Positions 21,301 to 33,700 of a stretch of DNA of 64,000 nt are shown here, piece by piece. Location: positions 15,375,446-15,439,445 of the forward strand of contig CM043969.1 of the NCBI GenBank assembly GCA_014529385.2, given 5' to 3'. Each line of letters starts with the position of its first letter. Position 1 is the first letter of the stretch. The notes under the pieces are model-generated. The model searched no databases. It had not been told where the DNA came from and saw only the letters and a program-made list of their open reading frames with translations. Source of the DNA: Adiantum capillus-veneris. Lineage: Eukaryota > Streptophyta > Polypodiopsida > Polypodiales > Pteridaceae. Both the position numbers and the translations under genes were made by a program.

Positions 21301-24280
21301 TAAAAGCTTTTCCACAACCTCCACCTACAATAGTGGACCTTCATAAAGCTACAAAGGAATCCACACCTCCCAGTGTTCAAGAATCACCTGATGAACCACT
21401 TCAAGTTCGATCCTGGGAGAGTACCTTACCACCCTTACAACTCAATGAGGCATCTAAGGTAATAGAAAACTAATGGAAAAAATCCTCACCTATTACCAAC
21501 TGGAAAAATTGGTTTCAAAGGGTGACGAGCACATTTCAAACAATATGACCTACCCAAGGAAGAGGGGAAGTCTTCATTCACGTCAGCCTATTGAATTATT
21601 TCCCTCTTACCCTTATTTCCCTGACCTCTCAATCACCAATCTTAGGGAATGTGTATATAAAGCCTCATACTCACAAAAAAGAAAAAAAGTAAAGAGAAAG
21701 AGCAATGAGCAAACATGTATGCACAATAAAAGTCAAAACATTGACCAGACCTACACATTCACATCCAGTACACTGAAACAGAATCCTATGTCATCAAACA
21801 CCTTTGATCCTCATCATGCAAGTGATGGAGGGTAGGTAAGATTAGTATGATAGGAGTGTTTCTGTTTTAGAGTTTAGTGATTAGCAAAGTTCTTTCTTCC
21901 CACTGATGTGCCTCCTAGAGTTATTCTTTGTGTTTCCCTGTGTGTACAGGAACATGTTGCTGTGGTTAGGGTTTGGACCTTCATGGAATCTTTCTCTCGT
22001 TCACTCTTCAAACCAAGCGCGATCATCAACACAAACAAGTGTTTTTGGTCCATTAGCATTGTCCCTTATCTTTTTCACATCTATGTTTGTCTGCTTTACT
22101 TGTGGTTGGTAGCATAATGTTCAATGCATTTTCTTAATACAAACATTAAATTCAATGTAATTTTTTGTCATAATCACTTGTCTAGGTTTAAAAATCAAGC
22201 AATCCGACTAAGCTAGTTTGACCAAGCTAGGTGCTAGAGATCTTCTCTTAAAACCATGGGGAATGCCTTAAATCAAAGGTTACTTAGGTTCTTAATCCGA
22301 TTTAGGCAGCATTGTGTGAAATATACTAGGTCTTTCTAGTGGGATTAGTTCCTATTGACCCCCCAAAGTTACAAAATTAAAATGCTAAAAACGAAAAAAT
22401 AAAAATCAAAGTGCCATAGTGTAAAATCTTAAGCTGGAAGAGAAATCTCAGCTTGATTTGGTACTTCACTCACATGTATCGCCTATGGTACTAGAGCCCT
22501 AGAGGTTCCCAGTGTGGGTGCTTTTCCTTGAAAAGCAAAAAACCCAATGCATACAAAATAATCACACACATCAAAATTGAATCACTATGAAAAGACTTTT
22601 GGGGGTCAAAGAAAAGGAAATAAGTCAGATAATGATTTCATGAGAAATTTCTTTTATCGTAGCTTAACTACAAGGCCTTCTAGGTATAGCCTCTAGTCAG
22701 CCCTCGGACATGAAATACTTGGCTCTCGCAATTAAACAACTTAATTGACCAAAGAAAGTTGAGAAGCTTGTCCATGGTATTAAAAGGGTATCTTGAGTGC
22801 CTTTCGACTAATAAATTAGCGACCCCAGACTTGTTTAATTTTTTATCTTTACAATTGTTTATGCCTTTGATTACACTGCAATTTACTGTTTATTGCTGAC
22901 AAATGGTTTAAAATTTTGTTACCAATCAAATTGTCTGCCTACAAATGCATATGATTTTTAATTGTATATAAGGATGCAATTATTGTGCCAATTTTGTTTG
23001 ATTTTGCAGTGAGGAGTGCAGAAGGCTAAGGACTCATCTCAAAGGCTCTTCCACCTCGACAAACGAGCTTCAACTCAATAGCTTCCGAGGATGGAATCTA
23101 CATCAGGAAGGGGTGCATGTTAACCCTCACACACATTCCTATCACCTAGAATAGACGCCGTATTATTATTTGGTAGAGTCAAGTACCGGGCTTGTTGGTC
23201 CATTAGGAAAAGGGTAAGAGTGATCGCCGATGAGATGCGCACTCTAACAGGAACATTCAAGGGTTAGTTGGCTAAGTATGGGCGCCCAAGTGTGAATGGG
23301 GCAAGCTCATATAAAAGTCACCTAAACCTAAAAATCAGGGATTCTTTCATCTGTGCAATTGAAGAGTGCTCTTGCTCCATGTCCATCTTCTTCTTCTTCA
23401 TCTCCTTGTGTGTGTGTGTGTGTGTATGCGTGAGAGAGAGAGAGAGAGAGGGTGATCGAGCATTGCAAAAACGACACGGTGGCAGTGAAGCAGTTGAGTG
23501 CTGTGCAGAGGTGGATCCTTCTTCTTCGCGGCGAAGAATCCTCCACGAAGGTGAGTGTAGGGTGGTGAGTGACACACCCTTGCCCTCTCAAGCTTTCTAG
23601 ATTAATCTAGTTGTGTGCTTGGAGCCATTTGTGGCTTGCACACAGTGTATAGGCAAGTCCCTTGCATTGACACGTGCAATAGACGCACAAAATAGATATG
23701 CCAACATGGGCTTCTTAAGAAACTATTGATGTTGAAGGTGCGATGACGTAGGGTTTGAGATCTACTACACAATGGCGTAGGTGGCTTATTTTCTTTGAGT
23801 GCAGTGCTTGGCTTAGGCATTGCAACTCATGGTTTACGTGTGCATCAAATTGTGATTAATAGAGTTATAGGGCCCGGTCTTGGCTTTAAGTGCCATTGGG
23901 TCAGATCCAGTTCGCGGTGCGCCTGTGTGTGGGGTAGTGCTACTCACTTAGCTCGGCTCAAAATCACTCGCCCTCTCTATCGTTAGTGAGCATGCTGGTC
24001 CAAGCTTGCAGTGGAAGGTACACAATGCGATTACTATAGCATTTGCAATGTGATTATTATCTGCTTTTGTGGTGCTAGGTTATTAGCACTTGGGTGTCGT
24101 TCCCACCCGGGCATAGCTTAGGGAGTCCGCTACAGCGGCAAAACAACTATGCATCAGCGGCTGAGTCTAATGGAGAACTTGCCTAAGGCCACATATGGGA
24201 AGGCAATGGCTGAGGAGTGAAGGTCTTCCAAGGGACATCAACTTGAGGCCCATCCATTCGGTCCTAATGGAGGTGATCAA
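21301..24280. other. No recognisable gene
   Basis: The sequence contains short frames only and a TG/GA microsatellite at 23405-23451. The block 23180-24000 has CT-rich and promoter-like composition but no LTR pair was found. Confidence 0.4.
23405..23451 (+). repeat. Compound (TG)n-(GA)n microsatellite
   Basis: About ten TG units are followed, after TATGCG, by about nine GA units. Overlapping open frames are artefacts of the repeat. Confidence 0.95.
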
Positions 24281-25560
24281 GAAAGTGGCAAAGCTTAGCA
24301 GGATGGTCACCTTAAGAGATCTGCTGAAGGGGTAGGTGAGGCGAGTCTATCCACATCCCTTCAATTGGAGAGATGGCCTTCCAAGACCTAAAGAAAAGTG
24401 TACCACAAGTGGATGAAGTGGATAATGCATGCACAATGTCAATCTTTTGTATTTGGCTTTTTGGGAAAAATACCATCATAGGTAGAGCTCATCAGATGGA
24501 TCTCTGGTTTGGTGGTCCTAAACCATGGTAGATTGATTGAATATGGCAGGTATTTAACCAAAGTATTCTTCTTTGGTAGGTTCAACCACCCCGTTATAAC
24601 TGATAAGATCCCAACCAAAAGCCCGATGTACCTCAACCGCTCCCCAATGTGTATCTTACCATGGAACCCAAGTTTTGAATTCCCTAAGGCCTTCACAGAT
24701 TTATACCTTGGGTGGGTTGATTCTGTCAATTTACTAATGTGGTTGTGGGCTAACCTTGGAGACCTTGCAAGCACCTTGGGTATTCCTCTATTTGTACCAG
24801 CACACAGGAAGTTAGGGACCGCAACAAATATAGTGTGCAGGGATGTATGTAAAACTCCTCTAGAGAGCATGGTAATCAATGTAGGTGAGGTATAAAGTGA
24901 TCCCTCAAAAAATTGGTAAGTTTTCTGGAGCATGCTTTAAGTGAAATGGGTTTGGACACTTTGCTAGAGACTGCCATTTGCATGGTACTAGGGAGGTTAA
25001 AGAGAATAGAGATGGATAGGCACAAGTGACCTCACTCAAAGAATCAACAATATCCACCATGGAAGTTGAACTCCAAAGCAAGGAGAAGGTGGGAGCAGCA
25101 AGAATAATGAATTGCTTGAGCTCGACAAGATGGACACTCATAAGGACACTCCCCAAGAACAATTAACTATTGAGCCAAGACGCACCAATTTTGCAATTCA
25201 CTGCATTCCTTGTGGTCAAACCTCCCATGAAGCCTTGTCACAAACATTATCTTGCCCCTAGCCCCCAGGCTGATGGATGAGGGCTAGCAACAAATTTATG
25301 TGATCAAGTGCAAGAGGGTAAAAACATTGGTGAAGAGAAACATCCACCGCAAGGAGAACCCTCTAGTTTTTGAAGAATCCTCCATCAATGTGGACAACAT
25401 CTTTGAGGTGTGTATGGATAGGGATCCAAATGGATTTCTTACCTCGGAGTTGTCCTCTTCTCGGCTAATTGTGGTGGAGGATGATAGAAAAAGAGAGGAA
25501 GCAAGGTATGGTTCTCTAGATGTAGAGGAGTTTTTCCCACTCTCCCTATAATGGATGAGT
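24280..25560 (+). pseudogene. LINE-type ORF1 relic (DUF4283-like)
   Basis: The best frame (24509-24895) has the pattern LPWNPSFEFPKAF, GWVDSVNLLMWLW and LASTLGIPLF, which resembles the DUF4283/ORF1 domain of plant L1-like LINEs and related Gag-like proteins. Just upstream FVFGFLGKIPS and VELIRWIS fit the start of that domain, separated by a stop. Downstream near 24935 a zinc knuckle is readable as CFK-stop-NGFGHFARDC, where the second cysteine codon has become TGA. ORF1 proteins bind LINE RNA. No ORF2 endonuclease or RT follows. It is decayed and cut off by the copia fragment at about 25826. Confidence 0.5.
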
Positions 25561-25825
25561 TACATCTTCAGTCTTGGGATGTGAAGGGCATAAAATCTGC
25601 ATAGAAAATCACTCACCTCTTCAATTGGAAATCACTCTTCAAGAAATGGGTGTTTCTTGATTTGTGGAATGCAGGTCCGTGGAGTATCTCTCTTAGATTG
25701 ACATACACAAGCCTCCAAAATGCCAACATGGCATCCTGTATGGACATGCGTTACATATACCATCAAGCGGACTGGATTCCCCCCTTTGTGCTACTATGTG
25801 TCTATACCTCCAAGAGTATGTCAGA

Positions 25826-27209
25826 TCACTTTCCTTTATGGCGAAGTCATTTCTGAAAGTTCCCTTGTGCAGAATGTGCTTAATGCTTTGCCAGATTCCT
25901 ACCAAACTTTTTCTAGTACATGGAGACTCATGACCTAAGGAAATCCTGAACTTGTCAAGTTTGATGCATTATGAAAATTGTTGTTGCAAGAGTCACTTTC
26001 TAGGAAAAACAGGACTAGACAGCATGCAGTTGAACATGCCTTTATTGTTGCTCAAAGAAAATGTGGTAGCAACAATGTAGTCACTTCTCATAGTTCTTTT
26101 GTGAGTAGTAAATCACCTGTTCCTAATGCTTCTATTGGCAGCAATTTGTATGGGAATTTTGTTGATAAGGGAAAAAAGAGGATGTATTGCCACTATTGTA
26201 AAGCTAATGATCACTTGATCAAGTAGTGTCCTAAGTTGAAGACCAAAGAGGCTAAGAATAAAGAGATAGGTTTTAGTACTAATGCTGGTTCCACTACAAA
26301 TACAACTATTGTTGAGTCTTCCGTGAAAGGTGATTGTGATGCTGATATTGATGCAGAATCGGCTTTTAGTGCATAATATACTTATGGTCCTTCTGTCCAT
26401 GATGCATTTTTTTCAATTGCTGCAGATGCTCAAGTTTTTTACTTTGATAGTGGTGATACAAAGCACATTACCTCTCATCGTGACTTGTTTACCTCTCTCA
26501 AGGATGTCCCTCATGGGAATTCTGTCACTTGTGCCAAAAATGTCTCTTATCCGGTCAAGGGAGTTGGAAAGATTGTGCTTACTACTACAAATGACAGTTC
26601 TTTCACACTCATTGATTCATTGTATGTACTTGGGATCAAGAAGAATCTTTTGTCTATATCTATATTTGCTAGAATTGGTCTTGTAGTCAAATTTGTGGAT
26701 GATAGATGTATAGTACATGATTTCAGTTTTGGTGATGAAATTGTTGCATGTGGCATTTTATGCCATGGGTTGTATAAGCTCACTTTGTATGACAAGTGTG
26801 GGTAGAATTTTTCAAATGCTGTTGTGGATTTTAAGCCTATTTCAGATGCAAAACTTTGGCATGCACGTTGTGGGCATCTGCATTTTTTCAGTTTGCTATG
26901 TTTGTAGAAATCTGATATGGTTGCTTCTTTGCCACCTCTTGAGGCACCTGTCAAAAATGTTTATGAAGGTTGTATTTTGGGTAAGATGCAACAATGGTTC
27001 AGTTAGGGCCACATGCAGGTTGCACTTTATGCATAGTGATATTTGTGGGCCCATGCAAACTCCGTCTTTGGGATACTTCTTGAATTTCATTGATGATTAC
27101 TCCAGGCATGCATGGATATATCCGTTTAAAGCAAAGTCCAAAGTATTTATGTGCTTCAAATTGTTTTTTTGGCTATGGCAAAAAATGTCTTGAAATGTAC
27201 TATGGGCAC
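25826..27209 (+). pseudogene. Decayed copia fragment: gag C-terminus to integrase
   Basis: This is an older copy of the element that is intact at 30473-35650. It matches residues ~188-652 of that polyprotein: VISESSLVQNVLNALPDSYQ, the knuckle CHYCKANDHLIK followed by a stop, the protease YFDSGDTKHITSH (DSGA changed to DSGD), and integrase up to KCTMGT. It has at least six in-frame stops or frameshifts. It ends exactly where an LTR of the same family begins at 27210, inside what should be the D(656)-containing integrase motif. That points to nested insertion of one family member into another. Confidence 0.85.
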
Positions 27210-27436
27210 TGTTACCATATACATGTGGTAGTCATATGTGTGAACACACTAGGACCGGTGGGGCCCTTTTTCCCTCTTTAGGAGGTTTTTTCCCTCGTGC
27301 ATTGTATATACGCCCATCACTCTAGGGCTATCTATTTTTTCCTTGCACACTAAGTAACAGACTCTCTATTGTGTTCCTTGAGCTTCCTTTGTCTTCTCCA
27401 AGCTGTGTGCGTTTCTCTGCAACCCTAATTCCAACA
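27210..27436 (+). repeat. Copia family LTR (older copy)
   Basis: The 227-bp repeat starts TGTTACCATATACATG and ends CTAATTCCAACA. It has exactly the length and ends of the LTRs at 30473-30699 and 35424-35650 (opposite strand) but differs at more than a dozen positions. It directly precedes a primer-binding site and a gag start, so it is a 5' LTR. No matching 3' LTR follows. Confidence 0.9.
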
Positions 27437-27438
27437 AT

Positions 27439-27453
27439 TGGTATCAGAGCAGG
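27439..27453 (+). other. Primer-binding site (tRNA-Met)
   Basis: TGGTATCAGAGCAGG follows the LTR end after two bases. It is identical to the site in the intact copia element. Confidence 0.85.
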
Positions 27454-27802
27454 TTGTGTCCTCCCCGGCTTAGTCGCCAGCAGCTCCAGCACGCACTTGC
27501 TCACTTTATTTGATTTTTGTGAGCTTTGGCGAGTGTTCCTAGGTTGACAAAAAAATTGGGAAATTAAGCTCATAGAGATTAGTCTGCTCATATTTCTGCT
27601 TCGGGCTCATTTCGACCTCCGTTTTCACCACAACCAGGTCTGCACATGCAATTTTGTCATTTTGTGTAAATTTTTTGTCATTGCCAATTATTGCATAACA
27701 TGTCCCATACAGTCTGCTGCGGGTTGTGCTATGTAGCACGTACTAGTCTCACTCAATTTCTCCTCATTTTGAGCAGTTTTCACATTAGGTGAGGCATTTA
27801 CC

Positions 27803-28158
27803 ATGGCTGACAACAACAAAAATGTGTTTAAGCTGTTTGTTGTTGAGGACAGATTGCATGGGGGCAATTATCTTACATGGTCTTACATGATGCAACATGT
27901 TCTTGTGTGAGAGGGCGTCTGGGATATTGTGCAGGGCTTTGATGTACATCCTGGTTCTGAGGATGTAAGTGATGTTGAGGATGTTGCAGGTCTTGCTGCA
28001 AGGATTGCTGCTATTAGAGTTGTTTTTCCTACTGTAGAACAGGCTCATTTGGATGTGAAGGATGTGTACGCTCATGTGTCAATTGTGTTGTCTATGAAGC
28101 GCACCATTACTCCTCACATTTGTTCAACAAAATTTGCAAAACAGGCTTTGGATATTCT
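27803..28158 (+). pseudogene. Copia gag N-terminal fragment
   Basis: The ATG at 27803 opens MADNNKNVFKLFVVEDRL, matching the intact element's MADNNNTDVFKMFAAEDRL. There is an in-frame TGA near 27908. The match ends within residues AKQALDIL at 28158, where the sequence switches to the chimeric gypsy segment that is also found at 43962. The rest of the element has been lost. Confidence 0.85.
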
Positions 28159-28477
28159 AGCAACCTTGATACTAAGCAAGAGAGAACCTGAGAGACATGC
28201 TGCCCTGCTACTGCGTGCCTTGCTGCTATTACTTCTAGCTTGAGATGAAGAGAAGCTACATGAATGTGCTCAGTGTGCTCAGCACCCACGCAAGTACAAG
28301 CTTCTGGGACCTCTCTCACACGTACGAGATTTGGTGTTTTTTTCGAGTATTTGTTGAATCCAAAAATTTCAAAGGCGCTAACAACTAATGACATAGTTAT
28401 TAAGTGTCTATTAAAGAAGAGCTTTCAACCCATAAAATTGTACCACCCAGTCATGCTTCCACCCACCTGTTAACAAG

Positions 28478-28891
28478 TTGGGACAATACTTTGAGGGTGA
28501 TGAATCCAATGCAGCCATACCAATCACTACTAAGGGATTAACTGTGAAGGGAATCCTTGATGGTGGCGTTGGGGTCAGCATTGTGACTAAAAATTGGTGG
28601 GAAACTATGGGAAGACCTCACCTTGCAACCACAACCATAGTAGTGAAGATGGCCAATGGGTCTATTGTTAAACCTATTACGATGCTAGAAGATCTCAAGA
28701 TCAAGGTCTTTGGACATAAAATAAGAGTTACCTTCATTGTTAAGGATTTCTCCAAGCACACTATGGCATCTGAGATGATCTTAGGACGTCCTTTCATGAG
28801 GGAAGCAAATATGGTGCATGACTGGTCTAAAAACCGTGTCTACCTTCAACTCCAAGATTCTGTCATTCGAGTGGATCTTGTAACTGGTTGA
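28478..28891 (+). pseudogene. Gypsy-type aspartic protease fragment, copy A
   Basis: The open 137-codon frame reads GLTVKGILDGGVGVSIVTKN, NGSIVKPITMLEDLKIKVFG and SEMILGRPFMRE, the same protease domain as at 19.9-20.4 kb but without internal stops until TGA at 28889. ILDGG contains the expected catalytic aspartate. It lacks the remainder of gag-pol, so it cannot act as an element on its own. The start used is simply the first ATG in the frame. Confidence 0.6.
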
Positions 28892-29105
28892 GCACATCCC
28901 CTAGGAAACAGGTTTATAATTGATCATAGATCTGACACCACAGTTCACTCAGCCCTACTGTAGTATTTTTACACGTGTAAAGCGGACACTGATGTTGGGG
29001 AAGATTCTCCTTATATGGATGTACTACCTGGGATGACTGAGTCGGACAATGTGGATTGGGTCCACCTAGCAGCAACCATAGACACTTGAAGAAACAGGGG
29101 GATGA

Positions 29106-29296
29106 TGTAACATTTAATTATCTAGTAACTTGTGTGTAGCAGAAAATACCATGAACATAGTGAGCATTTCATTAGAGTAGCTTCCTAATGAGAATAACAA
29201 GAGTGCTTGGGTGGAGAGATCGACAAAAAGAATAACACCTAGTTAGATAGCATGAACAATACTTCAAAAGAGAGATAAATTAAGCAATAGACAACA
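29106..29296 (-). repeat. Solo LTR of the gypsy element at 44.9-50.3 kb
   Basis: The 191-bp repeat runs TGTAACATTTAATTATC ... GCAATAGACAACA on the + strand, with the same length and TG/CA ends as the LTR at 50153-50343. It has no internal element attached. Flanking pentamers (GATGA left, GTTAG right) do not match, so the right side has been rearranged. The left junction is shared with the copy at 44906. Confidence 0.8.
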
Positions 29297-29300
29297 GTTA

Positions 29301-30340
29301 GTTAGTGCTTCTTGTTTCATAGCTATTTATAGCTATTTGATAGATGTCTCATAGCTAGTGTTTGCTGCTATTTCATAGCCAATACTATTTCATAGCTAGT
29401 GATTGCTACACGATAGCTACTAGAACAACTCTTTGATAACTATAATAGCTAATGATAGCTATTTCATAGCTAGTGTTTACTATTTGATAGATATTTTATA
29501 GATAGTAATTGCTATGAGATAGCTATTGATGTTCATTACTACTATTTGATAGCTATTAATAGCTCTTTGGCAGCTCTTTGGTAACTGCTATTTGATAGCT
29601 TTTCCTAGCTAGTGGTTGTTTCATAGCTATTGACTGCTATTGGATAGCTATATCGATAGCAAGCTATTGGCAGCTATTCATAGATAGTGCTTGTTTTATA
29701 GTTATTTCTAGCTTTTTGATAGATATCTCATAGCTAGTGTTTGCTATTTCCTAGCCAAGGCTACTTTATCGCTAGTAATTGCTACTCGATAGCTAATAAT
29801 AGCTCTGTGATAACTATAATAGATTTTCATAGCTAGTGATTGCTATTTCATAGCTAGTGTTTAGTGATTGCTATGTGGTTTCTATTGGTAGCTCTTTGAT
29901 AGCTATTGACAGATATTTAATAGCTATTTATAGCTGGTGATAGCTACCTCTCAACTATTGATAGTGGTTCTTAGATATTTCATAGCTAGTTATAGCTATT
30001 GATTTTGATAACTGCCATTTGATAGCTATTGGTAGCTCTCTGATAGCTATTGATAATGAATGATCAGGTGTTTTCTTTAGGTGAAAAGTAATTTATAGCT
30101 AGTGATTGTATAAGAAAGATACTAGTAGTTGTTTGATAGCTTTTGCTAGCTATTTATAGCTAATGATTTCTACTTTATGGGTATTTGATAGATAATGATA
30201 GCTCTTTTCTATAGATATTTATAGCTAGTGTTTTATATATCATGAATTTTGATAGCTATCAATAGCTACAACTTACTATTGATAGCTATTGATAGCTAAT
30301 GGGTAGCTTTGACACATGCTTTCTTCATCATTCAAGCTTT
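29301..30340. repeat. ATAGCTAT-rich palindromic repeat tract, left
   Basis: About 1 kb is built from diverged 10-25-bp units around ATAGCTAT or GATAGCTATT (for example CATAGCTAGTGATTGCTATTT). The octamer ATAGCTAT equals its own reverse complement. The tract ends just before a polypyrimidine stretch and TGCAG that form a good 3' splice site for the exon at 30358. It is therefore either an intron of the transposase-like gene or a repeat arm of a larger element. A related tract in inverse sense lies at 40490-42290. Confidence 0.85.
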
Positions 30341-30472
30341 CTTGTTGTGGAATGCAGGCTCAGCTCTACCAACATTTTAAGGATGCCAAATCGGATGTAG
30401 CTATCCAACTTTGTGCTTTTGAATCAGAGAAGCCCTACTTTGTGTGAAAGCTAAAGGATAGGCTGACATGTT

Positions 30473-30699
30473 TGTTGGAATTAGGGTTGCAGAGAAACAC
30501 ACACAGCTTGGAGAAGACGAAGGAAGATCAAGGCACACAATAGAGAGTGTTTTACTTAGTGTGCAATGGAAAGATAGATAGCCCTAGAGTGATGGGCGTA
30601 TATACAATGCACGGGGGAAAAAACCTCCTAAAGAGGGAAAAAATGCCCCGGCGGTCCTAGTGTGTTCACACACATCACTACCACATGTATATGGTAACA
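30473..30699 (-). repeat. 3' LTR of the intact copia element
   Basis: On the + strand it runs TGTTGGAATTAGGG ... ATGGTAACA (227 bp). The inner edge meets the polypurine tract at 30701-30710. It differs from the 5' LTR by two bases. Confidence 0.95.
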
Positions 30700-30700
30700 A

Positions 30701-30710
30701 ATCCCCCCTG
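30701..30710 (-). other. Polypurine tract
   Basis: AGGGGGGATT on the - strand sits immediately before the 3' LTR. It is the plus-strand priming site expected in an LTR retrotransposon. Confidence 0.85.
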
Positions 30711-30774
30711 GAGTGATGCGGTGAACGAGAGCTGGCACATGAGTAAAGGGAAGTGCCATGCCCTGAGGACAGGA

Positions 30775-33700
30775 TCAGTCCACAAAGGGGAGTAAGCCCA
30801 AAGCTTTGCGGAAAGCTTCAAGCTTCTCACGAGACAATGCCTTTGTGAAAAGATTTGCAAGGTTGTCCTGTGTTGGCACATAAGCCAAGCTGATCTCTCC
30901 TGCTGAGAGCCTCTCCCTGACATAGTGGTAATGCACCTCAATGTGCTTTGTGCGAGCATGAAAAACTGGGTTCCTCGCAACTGCCAATGTGCTCTGACTG
31001 TCAGTGTAGATAGTGTTGGCAGTGTCCTGTCCAACACCCAAGTCAGCCATAAGGCGTCTGAGCCATACACACTCAACCGTACCTGTGAAGACTGCCCTAT
31101 ACTCAGCCTCACAACTCGAAGTGGCCACAGTAGGTTGCTTCTTGCTCAACCATGATATACATGAACTGCCAAGCATGAAACAAAAACCACTTGTGGACAC
31201 TCGCGTGTCAAAACAACCAGCCCAATCTGAGTCCAAAAAAGCATGTAAGTCTGGTGGCAATGATCCCCCCTTGGGATAAAACAAGCCAAGATGTAAAGTG
31301 CCACTAAGGTAGCGGAAAATCCTCTTGACAGCCTGCCAATGCTTAGACCCTGGGCTATGCATAAATCTGCTGACCTGCGAGACTGCAAACTGAATATCTG
31401 GCCTCGTGTTGCATACATAAATGAGGCAGCCAACAGCAGTTTGGTAAAGAGTGACATCAGCAGGATCGCCAGCATCATGTAGACTCAACTTCAAACCTGT
31501 TTCCATGGGAGTGGCAATAGGTTTGCAATCCTCAAGTCCAAACTTACATAGCAATGTCTCTATGTAACTTTTCTGACACAAGGCAATACCACCATCACAC
31601 TGCTTAAACTGTATACCCAAGTAATGATGCAACAGCCCCAAATCTTTCATCTTGAAAGTAGCATTCAAGTCAGCCTTAAATTCAGCAATATGTCTCTCAT
31701 TTGGTCCAGTGATTAGCAAATCATCAACATAAAGAACCACAATGAGAAATACATCATCCTCACGCTTTACATACAATGTGCTTTCTGTTGGACTGTTACG
31801 AAAGCCTCGTTTAACCAAATGAGTGTCAGCTTTCTCATACCAAGCACGAGGAGATTGCTCTAACCCATACAAAGCCTTCTTACATTTGCACACTTTGTCC
31901 TCTTGTCCTTTTATGACAAAACCGCGAGGCTGCGTTACATAAACTTCCTCAAATATGTCACCGTTCAAGAAAGCAGTAACAATGTCTGATTCATGTACAT
32001 CCCAACCAAAATGAGCTGCCAATGCACATAAAAAACGCACAGTAGTCATACGACAAGTGGGAGCAAAAGTCTCTTCATAATCTATGCCTTTTTGTTGTGC
32101 ATAACCCTTTGCAACAAGTCGAGCCTTATGGCGATCGATCTCACCATCCGGCTTGCGTTTCAACTTGTAAACCCACTTCGTACCAATGGCCTTTTTGCCA
32201 GGAGGCAAATCACATAAAGTCCATGTGTCATTCTCTATAAGTGCATCATATTCTGATTTCATGGCAGCAATCCAATTTTCTGAATTCTGTGCTTCATCAA
32301 AAGACAGAGGCTCCTCAACATCATGTAAACTAGACACAGCCAAAGCATAACAATCTGATGCATAAGATGCATGGCGAGAACCTGAACGAGTACGACTAGA
32401 TAAAGGTGCATCCAATTTACTGTCACGCAAAGTGTGCACCAGCCATTTTGGCATACCTCTAGCCTGCTCATTTTCAGCCCTTTCCTCATCAAGTACATCA
32501 TGTACATCTGCATCAGTAATAGGCTGTTCTAAAACATTTTCAGAAACCCCCATAGGCTGTACATTTGCCTCATTGGAACTTACATTCGTATTTCCACCAC
32601 TGAAAAGAGGCAACAAAGTGTCATAAATGTCCTGTGAGCTTACATTACTGTCTCTAGTACATGACAGCAAGGGCTGAACAGAATCTTCCACAAACACTAC
32701 ATCCCGTGAAACCAGAATATGTTTTTTTTGCGGATGATACAACCTGTAACCTTTGCTTTCAACACTATAACCAACAAAAATACATTTGACAGTCTTATCA
32801 TCCAATTTTCTGCGCTGCACTTGTGGCACCAAAGCATATGCCAAACAGCCAAAAACACGCATGTGCTCAATAGAAGGCTTTCTATCATGCCATGCTTCAT
32901 ATGGAGTAATAGACTGCAAAGCTTTCGTAGGACACCTGTTAAGTACATAAGTGGCACACATGATGGCCTCAAGCCAAAAAGAATGCGGGAAAGCTTGACT
33001 TTTGACCATACATCGTGCCATTTCCGTTAGTGACCTGTTTTTCCTCTCAGCAACACCATTTTTCTGAGGTGTATAAGGCACTGTACATTGGTGTTTTATC
33101 CCACGACTAGCCAGAAATGCATTAAATTCATGAGACATATACTCCCCCCCTCGATCGGAACGGAGGGTGCCCATAGTACATTTTGAGACATTTTCAGCCA
33201 TAGCCAAAAATTGTTTGAAGCACATAAAAACTTCGGACTTCGCTTTAAGCGGAAATACCCATGCATGCCTGGAGTAATCATCAATGAAAGTCACGAAGTA
33301 CAGGTAATTGCCCAAGGACGGAGTTTGCATGGGCCCACAAACATCACTATGCACAAGCTGCAACCTGCATGTGGCCCTAACTGAACCATCCTTTGGAAAC
33401 TTAGAACGTTGCATTTTACCCAGAATACAGCCTTCACAAACATGTTTGACAGGTGCTTCAAGAGGCGGCAAAGAAGCAACCATATCAGATTTCTGCAAAC
33501 GCAGCAAACTGGCAAAATTCAGATGACCAAAACGTGCATGCCAAAGTTTTGCATCTGAAATAGCCCTTGAATCTGCAACAGCATTTGCAAAATTTTGTCC
33601 ACACTTGTCATACAAAGTGAGCTTATACAGCCCATGGCACAAAATCCCAGATGCAACAATTTCATCACCAAAACTGAGATCATGAACTGTACATCTGTCA

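Larger units (their letters stand above)
28159..29296 (+). repeat. Long direct repeat, left copy (gypsy-protease chimera)
   Basis: From GCAACCTTGATACTAAGC the sequence is about 98% identical to 43962-45019 over more than 1 kb, including the junction into the 191-bp LTR at 29106. It carries the protease fragment 28478-28891. The copies lie in the same orientation about 15.8 kb apart and bracket the segment with the transposase-like, NIF-like and RING-like genes. Confidence 0.85.

Noticed and set aside
23268-23600. 110-codon ORF and antisense ORFs
   Set aside because: They span a TG/GA microsatellite with no domain.
28159-29105. Giant LTR pair (28159 and 43962)
   Set aside because: The repeats contain protease coding frames and end in another element's LTR; they lack TG...CA ends and a primer-binding site.
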